Shown piece by piece: positions 1-13,600 of a DNA stretch of 64,000 nt; position 1 is the first letter of the stretch, and every line of letters begins with the position of its first letter. The position numbers and the translations under genes are program-made. Source of the DNA: Zygnema cylindricum (Eukaryota > Streptophyta > Zygnematophyceae > Zygnematales > Zygnemataceae); the NCBI GenBank assembly GCA_037447655.1, contig JBBHKE010002431.1, positions 37,641 through 101,640 on the forward strand. The letters are read 5' to 3'. The notes below the pieces were generated by a model. The model saw only the letters and a program-made list of their open reading frames with translations. It searched no databases and had not been told where the DNA came from.

Positions 1-810
1 CTTCCACACTCCCACTCTCTCTCGCTCCCTCCCATCATCTCTCTCCCTTCCACGCTCCTCTCTCCCTCCCTCCATACCTCGCTTACTCCCTCCCTTCCTT
101 GCTCACCTCCCTCCCTCTCTCCTCGCACCTTCCCTCTCTCTACTACCCTCCCTCGCTCTCTCTCACCCTCACACCTTCTCTCCCTCTCTCTCTCCCTCCT
201 TGCCTCCCTGCTTCCTTCGCACCTTCCCTCCTTCGCTCCCTCCCTCCCTCACTCGCTCCCTCCCTCTCACCCTCGGACCTTCCCTCCTTCGCTCATTCCC
301 AACCTCATTCGCTCCTTCCCTCCCGAACACCTTTCCTCCCTCCCTCTCTCACTCCCTCATTCGCTCCTTCCCTCCCTCACTCGCTCCCTCCCTCCCTCAC
401 TCGCTCCCTCCCTCCCTTCCTCCTTCCCTCGTACCTTTCCTCGTTTGCTCTCTTTCACCCTCACTCGCTCCCTTCCTTCCTCCATCCCTCCCTCGCACCT
501 TCTATCCTTCGCTCCCTTCCTCCCTCCTCGCACCTTCCATCCTTCGCTCCTCCCTTCCTCCCTCCCTTCAATCGCTCGTTCCCTCCCTCCCTCACACCTT
601 CCCTCTCTCCGTCACACCTCCCCTCCATCCATCCCTCTCTTGGACCTTCCCTCGTTCGCTCCCTCCCTCTCTCACTCACTCCCTCCCTCCTTCGCTCCCT
701 CCCTCCCTCACTCGCTCTCTCCCTCCCTCCCTCGCACCTTTCCTCCCTCCCTCCCCTCCCTCGCACCTTCCCTCCCTCACTCCCTCCCTCCCTCCCTCCT
801 CTCTCTCTAT
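1..810. repeat. Degenerate C/T-rich minisatellite
   Basis: About 800 bp made almost wholly of C and T. Imperfect tandem units mix CCCTCCCT blocks with recurring 'ctcgcacctt', 'ttcgctccct' and 'actcgctccct' words. Long reading frames cross it in all three forward frames, but they only encode Ser/Pro/Leu low-complexity peptide, so I do not treat them as genes. By position it falls upstream of the first visible LRR exon of gene A, probably in an intron, because the matching part of gene B (about 62.2-62.9 kb) is the intron between the LRR cap exon and the first LRR exon. The minus strand is G-rich with many GGGAGGGAGG runs and could form G-quadruplexes. Confidence 0.9.
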
Positions 811-1566
811 TCGCACTGAATTTCACACTGATATTCGCACTGAAATTTCGTTCATAATCCACTGCACTCTTTATTGTGACGGGCTTTAAAAGCAATGCTA
901 GGGCCTTGGCACGGCTGGAGTGGGCAGTGGGTAGGAATAGTTGGGGGGAGAAGGGAGGGGGGAAATAGGAACAAAGGAAAACTTTGGTAACATTATATGT
1001 GCGATTGTAATTGCATCTTTTTCTTAGAGGTTTAAGGGGTGCGGAGGGATTTAAAGGGTTCGGGTAAGAGGAGTTTAAGGGAAGTAGTTTTTTTTCGGGT
1101 AGTGTTGGAAAAATGGAATCCCCCCTTCCCTCTCTCCCTCCAAAACTATTATCTTCTCTTCCCCCTACTCCTCCCCCTCCCCTCCCCCAAACACCTTGCA
1201 ACACAGGGGTGGCATTTCGAGGCGAGAGGGGGATGGTGGTAGTGGGGGAAGTTTATAATTTGAGAGGGAGAGGGAGAGGGTAGGGTGATGACAATGAAAG
1301 GCGGGTGCAAAAATAATATCCACAATGATAAGAGGAGGTGGTGGGGTTGGGGGGAGGGGATGTGAAAGATAACGAGGGTTAGTTTTGTTTTGGTTTATAT
1401 GAGAGAGAAAGGGTGGATTATTGAGAGAGAACGTGGGAACTTATTAACGTGGGAACTTGTTCGTCAATAAATGTAAAAGTGGTGGTGAGGGAGGAGGGGG
1501 AGAATGGGGCGTGCTGGAAGGAATAAGGGGATATTGTTCAATGACCCATACGGGTGAACGGTGCAG
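811..1566 (+). other. Probable intron upstream of first visible LRR exon, gene A
   Basis: No exon recognised. The stretch begins with 'attcgcactgaattt' words that recur, inverted, at about 62,790-62,840 in gene B. It ends with a purine-rich run and the words 'tttatatgagagag' and 'gtcaataaatg', which resemble 62,350-62,300 on the minus strand. This similarity supports placing the stretch in the same intron as in gene B, with the signal-peptide and cap exons of gene A beyond the left edge. Confidence 0.5.
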
Positions 1567-1638
1567 ATTTGACTACAATACTCCATTGGGGGGGACTTTA
1601 TCGAAAGAGATTGGAAAACTGACTGGATTGATTTACTT
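1567..1638 (+). CDS. Gene A exon: LRR 1
   Basis: The 72-nt exon lies between a GTGCAG acceptor and a GTGAGTGA donor, phase 2 on both sides. The peptide core LGGTLSKEIGKLTG matches the first LRR of gene B (core [16 protein letters not shown]), and the donor flanks of the two exons are also alike (GTGAGTGA, then a TTGGA-purine run). It is less like the later LRRs, as expected of the repeat next to the N-terminal cap. Confidence 0.8.
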
Positions 1639-4600
1639 GTGAGTGAACTTTGGAAGGGGGAATGTATCTTTTGTAACTTATAGGAATGGTTACATGCATG
1701 ATTGTAGAAAAGGATACAACGAAGAAATAAATGCATCCGATTTTTGTTTGAAAAGGATAGGTGGGAGGTTTAAACTTAATTTTGCTTGGATATTAGGATG
1801 ATGTCTTTATGTGCCTTTATATAACTTTATGGATATGAATTAGAAATATGGATGTATGGTTGTTTGGGTTGGTTGATTTAAATGTCCAAAATGGACATTT
1901 TAACATTGATCAGGTTCTAAGATCTAACAGGAAAAAAAAAATGTTTCAGTATGTAGTTCTTTTTTATCGTTATGTTTGAATGTGACGGATTAAGCAAAGT
2001 TCGTTGTACTTAATAATAAGATCTCGTTGATTTTGAGATTTTCGGTGTAGGTAAAGGTCATGTGGGTGTAAATATTCTCTTTTAATGTGTACATATCGAA
2101 CATCTCTACTTAGGACTTCTCGTTGTTTGGGCAAAATTTTATGTGAAGTTTTTTTCGTAAGTGCTATGTCAAATTTCGTTACCTTTTTTGCTTAGAAACC
2201 CCTCGCCGACGAGATGGTCCTATCTTTTCAACCGTGTGTATGACTTGTTTTTGTTGACAATTCACCCTTCTTTAAGCCACCCTTCCAATTGTCATCAAAC
2301 GGATGTGGCTTGAAAAACCCTTGACAAATTTCTTGAAGGGAATGAACAATGTTAGCAATTCCCCCTCTTTGGTGTTGCCCTTTCCAATTCCATTGTCCTC
2401 CATAGGAAAAATATTCGAATCTCTCCGAATTCAGACCATCTGTGGTTGTCAAACCTCTTCTGTTGATATTTTCCCCACTCTAGCACTAGCTTTTCCACTG
2501 TCACTTGTCCTATCAAACATGGCCTTCTGAATTCAAATACTATCTCTTGTCAAAGAACCACCTTTTTAGATGATGTCCCCTCTGTCATTGCCCTTGTCAC
2601 TGCCCTTCCCACAATCAAATCTGTTCCTTTCTGTTTGGTGGAAACTCCAACTTTCTGAATTCTAATATTATCTCTTGTCAAAGAACCACTTTTTTAGATG
2701 ATGTCCCCTCTCTGTCATTGCCCTTGTCACTGCCCTTCCCACAGTCAAATCTGTTCCTTTGTGTTTGGTGGAAACTTCAACTTTCCCAGTTCTAGTTATA
2801 AAACCCTCCAAATTTATCTCTGGTTGCTCATGTCTTTCCGCGAACTTGAGAAAGAGTTCACCAATGCGTGTAACACCTCGCAATTCCTCTCTTTTTATGT
2901 TACTCCTAATCTCAGGCCTCTAGCTCTGTGTAACTAAAGTTTCCCTACTCCTAATCTCAAGCCTCTAGCTCTGTGTAACTAAAGTTTCCACCCACAATTG
3001 TTCCAATTTATTGAAAGCATGATCTTGGCCCACCGATCAAAACACGTAAAGAAAGGAATTAGGTCCAAAAAGATCCCCTTATTTGGTAGTTAATCCATTC
3101 GTCCAATGTTTTATCCCAAGTGTAGATTGGAGATCAACTTTTGATTTCCATCGCATACCCTATGGTTGCGATATGCGATGGTTTTTGTGGACCTGATTCT
3201 GATAACCCTTCAAAATTATTATCCCATAGTCCCTAAAAATTCGGGTGTATTGTAATTTCCACTTTTTTGAAGCTGCATGTACTTTACCAAATTGTCTTTC
3301 CTTTGCATATTTTCCAACACTAAAGACGTTCCAGGAGAGTTGGGTCTCAGAGTCCACCGTGGGTAGTTGGTGACTAATTTTTTGTCTTTAGGATATCCTT
3401 ATGGAAAGCGTGTTACCTAGCTTTCATATACTCTCTTGTTTCATTCCTTTTAGGAGTGCTTTTAATTTGTTCACTTGAACTCTTAAATGGAGCTGCCATG
3501 TCTCACCAATTGAAGAGGCTGCTGCTTAGTTTGTCACTCCTCTGTTTCCAAAGGTGTGCTCCCTTGGCAAGCGAGTCTTTCTCCTCTGATATCGAAGGTG
3601 TGCTCCCCAAATTTTATGTTGTTTCCCTAGCTGACACACCTTTCGCCCTTATTGGTATTTGATAAGATGCTTCCACCCATTATTTCTTCTTAATTCGCAA
3701 CTCCCCCTTGTCTCTTAACCAACTTTTTTCCAATTTGTCTCTTTTTTAATGCCTTATTGCCTCCTTTTGCCTTTACCTTTAAGCTATTGCTTGATTTTTC
3801 TCCACACAACTTAGGTAGCTGTCATAAATTTCTCCATGCTGATCATTGCTGTCCCAAATGTCACACCTTAAGGCCCTAACATCTTCCTTTCTGATGGCAT
3901 TTAGATCCCTAATAACCCGAATTCAAATCTTTTTATCGTTGCCCCTCAAATCACATTTCAGCTTGTAAAGCTCCTGATCGAGCTAGGCCCTTCCTATTTT
4001 TGCTCCTTGTGGTGCATCTTTTTAGTTTCTTACACTCTGGCATGTACGCTCGGTTCCGCTTCCAAGACTCAACCCTTCCAACCTATTTAGCACCCTTCCC
4101 ACTCTCTTGTTCATGCTCTGTAGACCCTCAGCCCTGCGCCTTACCTTCTTTTCGCTTTAGAGCTCTGCTCATTGATTTGACCACCCCTTCAACGCGGAAA
4201 CCCAAAAAGGCACTACTGATGATTAGTGGTTCTCTGGCAACAGCCATTAAACTCTGAGACCTCTATATGTCCTCAGAGTGGACAACTTCTAAGAAGCCTC
4301 TAGGATAACCTTGACCCTTTTGTGTTTCAGCAAAAACAATTGCAACCCTTGCAGACAAAAACTCTAACCAACTTCACCCATGTAAAGGCAAGACTCCCTT
4401 GAGTCGATAGTAAAAAGAATCTATGAATTTTCTCCCATAAAGTGTAAGTTATGGAGGGTCAAAGTTGACCTTTTGTACAGAAGCTCTCTCGGAGGAAGGG
4501 TCATATCTCCTAATTTTTCTAAGTCCTATCTCTCTTACAAACTCTATCTACTGATGTACGGAGCGAATAAGATTACACTTCTGTACACAAAAGTATAGCT

Positions 4601-7600
4601 GCTGGTGCACTTTCTGTACGAACACTGTACGACATGGCCTAAATGTCGCCACGTGGTATATCTAGATTCGCTCCCTTAATCCTTGGAGATGCCGCTATCT
4701 AATGTCATTCTGCCACGTGTCATCCGATATGGCGATGACCAAAAACCGCTGCAATCCTCTTCCGCAATCTCGGCGTTTAATTCCGGCCGTCCAATTAAAT
4801 TTACATTTAATCGTAGCCGTAATAAATACATATGCGGTATTCGTTTCGCTAAAGAAATAAATGCTCGGTATTTGTTTCTTATTCGTACTATAATCCGTAC
4901 TTTTACATTAATGGATCTATGTCTCTTGTAAACAATTTCAGTTAAATGAATAATCCTACGTGTTAATGTTTAACTAAATATCAAACCCTCTAGTAGGTAA
5001 CACAAGGTCTAGACTTAACAGATAGGGCTATTGGCTACCCGCAGCTTACCGTCCGGCAGGTACCAAGATCAAATCCTGGAGGCATCACATATTCTTTTAG
5101 TAAATAAACCCCTAATGGTAAACAAACTAATATTTATATCTCGTAAACCTCTGGATAGCCTAGGTAGCCATGGCTCTAGCTTCCTCTCCAATTTCTAAAT
5201 AACTCCGACAAGTTTAAGAGTTGGAGAGAGAAGTTAGAGGTAGACTGCCTCGGCTTTTTTCTTTATTTCTATTTAGACCTAGAAAATAATTTAAAAAGGA
5301 CCATTAATTTCTACACTCCCTTTATTTTCTAGTCAATCTTTAATTTCCGACCACACTTCTCCCTGCAGAAAATTAGCTTAGGGGAAGGCACAGGTTTGGT
5401 CATCATATCTGCTACCATCTCACTATCTGGTCGGTACTCTAAACTGATTATTTTTTTTTCTACTTTCTCTCTAACAAAGCTGAGTCTAATGTCCATGTGT
5501 TTGGCTTTAAAATGATGTTTAAGATTGGCACAAATAGCGATTGCTGTCTAATTATCACAAAAACATTTATGCACACCACTCTTAAGGTGACCAAGCTCAC
5601 CAAGCAAAGACTTGACCCACATCAATTCTTTTACAGCAAAGCAAGAGGCCATATTCTCAGCCTCCATGGTGGATTGAGAAATAACTTTTTGCAGTTTTCT
5701 ACTCCAACAGCAAGCCCCATCACCCACATATAATACATATCCAGAAGTACATCTCCTCATTGGAGCATCACTATAACTGGCATCACTCCAAGTAGTGATG
5801 TCAACATTCTCCCCACCCTAATGTAACCATAGATCCTTAGTTCCTATCAAATATCTAAGGACTCTTTTAGCTGCCTCCCAATCCCTCTTAGTGGGAGCAT
5901 TTAGACTTCTACTTAGCACTCCTTTAGCTGCAGCTAAATGCGGCCAGGTACAATTCATAAAACAGATAAGACTTCCCACTACTTGCTTGTATGGAAGAGT
6001 GCATGAACTTCTGTTTTTCAAGAGATAATTCCTCGTCTAAGACTATGACTCCTTCTTCCTCACTCCCTTCATTTCCCTTCTTCAACTCCATTGGAGTTGT
6101 ACAACTATTAGCTTTATCCATCTAAAATTTTTCAAGCATGTTACCTATTGCTTCCTTTTCAGTCTATCTTAGATTTTTTATTTTTTTGTCTCTCTCTACT
6201 TGAATTCCCAAAATATATTTTGCTTCCCCTATATCCTTCATTTCAAATCCCCCCTTAAGATCGGTTTTCAGTTAATTAATTTTTTCCATTGATTTACTTA
6301 AAACAAGCAAATCATCAACATAAATTGCAATAAATATAAAACCTTCCTCATCTTCGAAAACATAGATTGAGTGATATGAGCTGATCCGGATATATCCCAG
6401 ACCGGTAAGAAACTCATCAAGGTTCTTATTCCACTATCGAGGCGCGTGTTTCAAACCATAAAGAGATTTAATCAGCCGGCATACCTTACTCTCCTCTCCT
6501 TCCTCCACAAACCCTTTGCGTTGTCGCATGAAGATCTCCTCTTCCAATTCTCCATGCAAAAAGGCTGTCTTGATGTCCATCTGGTGCACTTCCATATCTT
6601 CCGCTGCTGCCAGATTGAGAAGTACGCGGACGGAGGGAAATCTGATGACCGGGCAAAGGTTTCCTCGTAGTCAATTCCCTCATTTTGTGTAAAACCCTTT
6701 GCCACTAATCTGTTCTTGTAGCGCTCGATTGTGTTATCTGGGTTCAGTTTTAATTTGAAAACCCACTTACAACTGATTGGTTTTCGGTTAGGTGGACAAT
6801 CCACCAACTCCCAAGTATCGGCTGCCATAATTGAGGCCAACTCCTCAATGATGGCTGCCTTCCGCCGATTTCTTTCTGGACAAGTCATCGCCTCTCCATA
6901 AGTTTGAGGTTCATCTTGATGAGATAGTTTAGTTACCTTGTAATTAACCTGTTTTTCTTGCAATGTTTTGCTACTTCTCCTCCCCCCCTCAAAATTTGAG
7001 GTCGGAATAGATGGTTCTCGTGGATTCTTTCGAACAAATTTAGCTTCTCCCCTATACGTTGATTCCGAATCAATTTCCACCACACCTTCTACTTCAGGTA
7101 GAGTTGTCACTGGAGTTTCCACTGCCGAGTCTTTTTTGGTCTGATTTGTACCTACAAGAATGTCATCTTCTCTAAAACTTGGATAATTAGGAAGCTCAAA
7201 GTCATCGGAATTTTTTTGACTCAATCTGATTTTTACTGACTTTGTATATTTGAAAGGATCCACAGACTTTCCTTCATCCATAACTACTAGATGCTTTACT
7301 AAGATTATATCTTCCCTTTTTAGATCATAAACTCTATATCCATTAACATTCTCATCATATCCTAATAGGTATCCCGGTTTTGTTTCAAGATCTAGCTTCC
7401 AATTATACCGATCTATATCTAGACTGAATACTTGACTACCGAAAACCTTTAAGTGAGATATGTCTGGTTTACGACTTGTCCATCTCTCATAAGGTGTCTG
7501 ATCTTTTATAGCTGAAGTAAAAACTCTATTTTTGAGGTAATTGGCACAATTCATTGCTTCTGCCCAAAACCTTTTTCCTATCTTTTTATCTGACAACATA

Positions 7601-10600
7601 CTTCTAGCACTATCACTTAGTCTTCTATTTAACCTTTCAGCTACCCCATTCTGTTCCGGGTTTTCTGGAACTGTCTTTTGGTGTTGGACCCCATCTTCTC
7701 TCAGAAAATCCTCAAACTGGTTAGAAGTATACTCTCCACCATTGTCATTTCCTATTCTCTTGATTGGAGTTTCATAAAGTTTTTCGCTCCATTCTTTATA
7801 TTGTCTAAAACAACCCTGAGCTTCGGACTTGTTAAACAAAAAATACACTCGGGAATACCGAGACCAATCATCAGTGATAATTATCATAAATCTCTTCCCC
7901 TCGGTGAGGACTCTTTAGGCGGTCCCCAAATATCTGTGTGTACTAGATCTATAATTTTTTCTCCCTTATAGGTGGTTGTTTTAGGAAAAGGTAATTTGTG
8001 TGTTTTACCTTAAGCACATCCACTACAATCACTTATATTATCACTCTCTCTGAACTTAATCCCTTCCACCACTCCCATCTTTTTTATCTCTCTTAACTTG
8101 TCTAGATTCACATGCCCAAGCCTCTTATGCCACATCATATTATCATGAACACCAGCATAATAAAGTTTCTTCGTTTCATTTCTTAAAACCAGCCTAAACA
8201 TCCCATGGCTACCTTTCTCAGCATTGAAATAGACATCCTCTCAAAACTAGCAGTAAAGACTTTTTCCCTAGTGCTAGTAAAAAAACCCTTATCATCTAAT
8301 ACAGATGTAGAGAAGAGGTTTTTGTTCAGCTCCGGGATAAACAATACATTGGAGAATGTCACTATAGATGTCTTTCCTTCTACTAACACTTTCAGATCTA
8401 CTGATCCAACAAGAGTAGTGGTGACTATCCTCCCATCCTTGTACTCTATCTCTACGGTGGGAATCTTTCTTATCTTAGTGATCAGATGCCTATCCTTATA
8501 CATGTGCATGGAGGCACCTGAATCTATAATCCAGCTTGCTTCACCTTTCAATCCACCGTAAGCACATTTCTGCCTTCGTGGAATTTCGACCTCGTTTTTT
8601 GCCTCCAACTCCTCATCCAAAAAGAGCTCATCGTCCTTGTCCTCGGATTCCGCCTCAAGTTCCTGTGTCACAAGGGCCTTTGTCTTTCTTTCGGGGTACC
8701 ACCGGTCTGCCCCTCCTTTCACTGAAGCTTGGTTAGCTTAGTGCGCTCTGCCATATAGTGCCCCGGTCTCTTACAAAAATGACATACACTTTTGGGAGCC
8801 CTTGGTCCGAACTAGTCGGCCTGATTTTTCTGCTCCTTTCCCCCATAGTGTCCGACCGGTTTCCGAGAATCCTTGTTCCTCCAATTTGTTGAAGTTGCCA
8901 AGGCTTGGCCACTCTTTCCTCCCTTTCGGATCTTAATCATATTATCCCGAACGAGAATCATCCCTACCACTAAAATTCTATATCCACCTTGAGTCTGGCA
9001 AGTCATGCACACGGTTGACTATGTTCTTGAATTCTTCGGGTAACTTCATCAGTAAATAGTTAACCTTTTATTTTTCACTAAAATTTTTTCTTGCACTCTC
9101 TAGCTCCATGAAGAGTGTAGCAAGCTCATTGCAAAAATCCAACATTTTCCCCCTTTTGTATATATATTCCTTAACTTTCTGATCAGCCAACTGTTGTTGT
9201 TGAATCGTACCACTTCGGTACATCTCTATGAGAGCCATCCACATATCGGATGCCCTTTCTACCTGTAAATGAAGACATGCAAGTCCTTGAGTAAGATGGC
9301 GTAGGATGAAGTGCTTTGCCGCCATATTGTTGAAATCCCAGGTTTGAGTATCATTCTCCTCGTTCCTCGGGATAGGTGACATGAATGTTGAAGCAGTTGC
9401 TATTGGTGTGGTTGTCTCCTTCTCCTCTCCTTTGTCCACCACCTCTCTTTCGTTTGTCTCCTCCGTTGATGATGGACCTGCTTTCTTTGTGAATATGCTT
9501 CCTTCAAACCCTGGAGGAATTCAAAGACTTGATAGACGCCCCAATCGTCCACTCACTATCCCCCAAAACCTTTTTTTGCATAGAGCTCCTATCATCATAC
9601 TTTCCCAGTATATGAAGCCAGTTCCATTAAAGATTGGTAACCTAGAGGGTGGGCCCATAACTTGAAACTTTGAGACCTCGATAAGTCCTCAGAGTGGACA
9701 TCTTCCAAGAAGCCTTTAGGATAACCCTGACCCCTTTGTGTTTCAGCTAGTACAACAGCCACCCTGGCTGATAAAAACTCTGACCAATATCACCCTTGCG
9801 AAGGGAAGACTCCCCTGAGTCAATAGCAAAAAAAATCTCTTAATTTGCTCCCATTAGCAGTAAGTTATTGAGGGTCAAAGTTGACCTTTTGTACAGAAGT
9901 TATCTGGGAGAGAGGGTCTTATCTCATAATTTTTTTAAGTCTTATCTTTCTCATAGACTCTATCTAGTGATGTACGAAGCCAATCAGTTTACACTTCCGT
10001 ACACAAAAGTACAGCTGCCGGTGTACTTTCTGTATGAACACTATATGACATGGCCTGAATGTTGCCACTTGGTATATCTAGATTCGCTCCTTTAATCCTT
10101 GGAGATGTCGCGATGCAATGTCATTCCGCCACGTGTCATACGATGTGGCGATGACCAAAAACCGCCGAAATCCTCTTTCGCGATCTCGGCGTTTAATTTA
10201 CGGCCGTCCGATGAAATTTACATTTAATGGTAGCCATAATAAATACATAAGCGGTATTCGTTTCGCTAAAGAAATGAATGCGCGGTGTTCGTTTCTTATC
10301 CGTATTTTAATCCGTACTTTTACATTAATGGATCTATGTCTCACGTAAACAATTTCAGTTAAATGAATAATCCTACGTGTTAATGTTTAACTAAATATCA
10401 AACCCTCTAGTAGGTAACACTACGTCTCGACTTAACGGATAGGGCTATCGCCTACCGGCAGGTTACCGTCCGGTAGGTACCTGGATCAAATCCCTGGAGG
10501 CATCACATATTCTTTTAGTAAATAAACCCCTAATGGTAAACAAACTAATATTTATATCTCGTAAACCTCTGGATAGCCTACGTAGCCATGGCTTTAGCTT

Positions 10601-13600
10601 CCTCTCCAATTTCTGAGTGACTGCAACAAGTTTGAGAGTTGGAGAGAGAAGTTAGAGGTAGACTGACTCGGCTTCTTTCTATATTTCTATTTAGACTTAC
10701 AAAATACTCTAAAAAAGACCATTAATTTCTACAAGCCACTCATTTGGAATCCACGGGAAAACTTATTTTTCTTCAAAGTCGCTTGTTTTGTTTATATATT
10801 GCAAAACTACGGAGTATTTTAACGTGCCCTTTAGGCTCTATGGTTGTCGACTTGAGGCCACTTCCCTTACAGGTCTCCTCTTTTCGGTTCTCCGAGGGAA
10901 TCATGCTTCCAGTAGTTTGTCTTTTTTTCATTACTGGGAAGTAGTTCTCCTTGTTATAACCTCAATAATGTGCTCTCCTAGATTGCCTCTTCATCGATTT
11001 AGCGCCTGTAGTAGGCATAATGATCGAATGTTCCCCTTTCAACGCTTTACTTCCCATGCCTCTATTCAAAACCACCTCCCTTTCCGTCCTGTCTCTCAAA
11101 ATCGTCGTGGCTCCTCTTTTTCCCCAATTTTCTCGTGGGCATATTCTAGCGGCCTCGCCCTTTTACATCTCTTTAGGACTGGCCCCTATCAAAAGAGGGC
11201 TTTTCAAAAGGATTATATTACAAACCTGGTCTTAAGGGAGGTGAAATAATTCCTTGCAATCTCCTCTCCCTTGGTACTTTGGTCCCGATGGGAGATCCCA
11301 TCTTGGTTTCCACCTGTTATGACCTGTCCTCTCTTTTACCAACAAGGGAAAGGGAACCAAAGTCACTGGAAAATCAGTTGATCGGGGTCTTCTCCAAATT
11401 CATACACTTCCTCGTCGATCCTTTCATCTAAATCTCGAAGCCATTCGTTTCATGCACCCTTGAAGCCCAAATGCTCACGAGCTGTTATTTGAAATCCTCT
11501 GATGAGACTAGAATATCTACAACTCTCTAGGAAAAACAACAGCCTTTGAACCTCAGTCTAATTTCTCCATCATAGGGAAATCAAGTCCCCCATGCCGTCA
11601 GACCACCTCAAAATATCTTCTAGTGCCCCCTATGGGATTATCCCAATTTGGCCTCCCAATTACCCTCTTTAAGCCACCCTGAGGAGGAAGATACCTCTGC
11701 GGTTTCTATCGTTCACTAAGTTCGGTATCCGCTTGTTCTCCTTTCACCGTTTTTTTATCGTTGTCCCCAAGAGAAGGTCCTCTCTTGCTCTATCACATTT
11801 TTCTCGAAAACTTGTCCGTTTGGCGGCCCTCGTACCTTCTCCCGCTATTGCCTCGTTTACCTCTCTACCACTCGGCTCCTTATTTGGTCTAATCCCTAGG
11901 AGAATCTATGGGACGTAGCTCCACATCCACACATTGCTCTTTAGCCTGCATAGCCACCTGTTGGACTTTTCATCGGAACCCCAATAGACAAAGGAGATCA
12001 TGCTTGGTACCTTTCCCCTAATCAACAACTGATCAATATGTAGGGCCAATTGCCGTATATCCACACGGTCCAATGCGCCGAGAGGCACTCCCGCCGGAAG
12101 GTTCTCCCATAAACTCTTGAACCCCAGAGAGTGGTAAATGAAACTGATCACCAAGGCCGACCCCGGGCATACCACCAAGTAATGGCATCGCCACTAAGAT
12201 TCATTCGGTCCTTGTCGCCCGTTCTCCAATCGTTTGGACTACAACCGTATGAGCTAAGACTACATTTTAAATTGCGTGGCTTGACTAATAAACCATTTAC
12301 GACAATGTGGCTGGCAAGCTAATTTTGAATTTCACCTCTGGAATTCAAATTCGGATAAGTCTTATCAAAAAATCTGAAGTTGTTCAATAGGTCGCCATCG
12401 GTTCAATGTCCAATCGATCCATTGAATTCTCCGTCGAATCGGTCCATTTCCAACTCTAATGCTAGCTGTGCTTAAGAAATTAAGCTCATTATTAAATGTA
12501 ATTGAACGGATTAGATTAGTGCATAATTATTAGGTTAAATAGATTCACAAAACATTCTCAAATTTAATGAGACGTAGTTTTCATATAAAATTTTTTTTAG
12601 TAATCATTAATTGTACGATGGAAATATGGTCAAGACTCAACATGGCTCTCCAAAGTAGGCAATTGTTATTCAGGATGAACGATTTCGAAAGAAATGATGC
12701 ATCTACATTCCAGTGTGGTACATCTTCACATCTGTGGATAGGTCCATATATATGTTCAAATAGTCGTTTAAAAGCTTTGGCCCATTCGAATTAAAAAGGA
12801 TTTGGAGGTGGACGAAGGCTACTCAAATGTATGGTTTTGAAGGTGACCTCCTCGCAATAGGTGTTAAGATGTCCAAACTAACCAAAAACATTACTAGGCT
12901 AGTGTACAATCGAACCTTTCCTCAGTGTGCCTTTTTGCCAACAAATCACGATGAGGATAAGGACTTTGTTCATCGTGAGTTGTCTAAAAACGATGTTGGC
13001 CACCTGTGAATATAGATAATTGACTATTAATTTGCACTATACAGACATTGGAAGGTTGATGGGAATATCTTCAGCGGCAAGTATGATTTTCAAGAAAGAA
13101 AGCCACACCTGCAAGGTGCAAATGTAGGTGTCGTGTTAATGGATGTGGACCCTAAAAGTCGGAGAGGGAAGCCCTCAAGGTCATGGTTGACGAAGCACTC
13201 AGTAGATCTGCTGATCCAAAATGCTAAACGGCCTGACCGATCAATGCCTTACTGCGAAAAGAGCATGTTACATCTACGGAAAATCAGAATCAATGCTTCA
13301 CTTCTCAGCTTGGAGGGGCTTAACATTTAAATCAATTCCTAAGTTAAAACAGGCTGGCTCGATATTAGGGAGATCTTTGTGATCTCATTGAAAGTAACAC
13401 CGAAACGTCATGTGATGATTGAGGCAACGCTTAACAGTTATGACATATAAACTGTCTATATTGGTCTCCTCATTATATGGACAAGAAAACTTTAGTGCAT
13501 TGACTATTTTCTCATCCATGTTTACGGAATTTCAAGTTGTTAAATAGATGGTTTTGTTCTACGAACCGAATTCTAGTTTTCAACTTGTCTTTTAAAAAAA

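Larger units (their letters stand above)
1639..4246. other. Giant intron of gene A, left part; unrecognised repetitive DNA
   Basis: No convincing gene. On the minus strand there are short hydrophilic, Lys/Glu/Gly-rich frames broken by many stops, most clearly at 2228-2452, 2668-2883 and 3160-3357. This looks like a decayed element body but matches no family I can name. The stretch holds a 129-bp tandem duplication (about 2528-2790) and a 45-bp one (about 2893-2990). Copia-1 interrupts it at 4246; without Copia-1 and one target copy, base 4246 would join base 10739. Confidence 0.5.
4247..10733 (-). mobile_element. Copia-1: full-length Ty1/copia retrotransposon, inactivated
   Basis: The 6.49-kb element lies on the minus strand. 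Its LTRs of 1069 and 1071 bp start TGTAGAAATTAATGG and end GTTTCA when read on the minus strand, and it is flanked by perfect AGCCA duplications. Gag, protease, integrase, reverse transcriptase and RNase H occur in copia order. The primer site next to the 5' LTR matches the anticodon arm of initiator tRNA-Met rather than its 3' end. A purine tract (AAAATAAAGGGAG) precedes the 3' LTR. Several frameshifts and stops interrupt the polyprotein, so it cannot be autonomous. By eye the LTRs differ at roughly one base in ten to twenty, so it is not a very recent insertion. It lies in the giant intron of gene A, antisense to it. Confidence 0.93.

Noticed and set aside
99-889. Long Ser/Pro/Leu-rich reading frames
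   Set aside because: Open in three forward frames at once and composed only of C/T repeat; a by-product of the minisatellite.
461-1204. 247-codon Arg/Gly/Glu-rich frame on the minus strand
   Set aside because: Mostly the antisense of the same C/T minisatellite; no domain and no splice support.
5014-5095. tRNA-like word 'gatcaaatcc' in the Copia-1 LTR (also 10425-10505)
   Set aside because: A B-box-like match only; neither the anticodon nor the acceptor stem can be folded, so not called as a tRNA or SINE.
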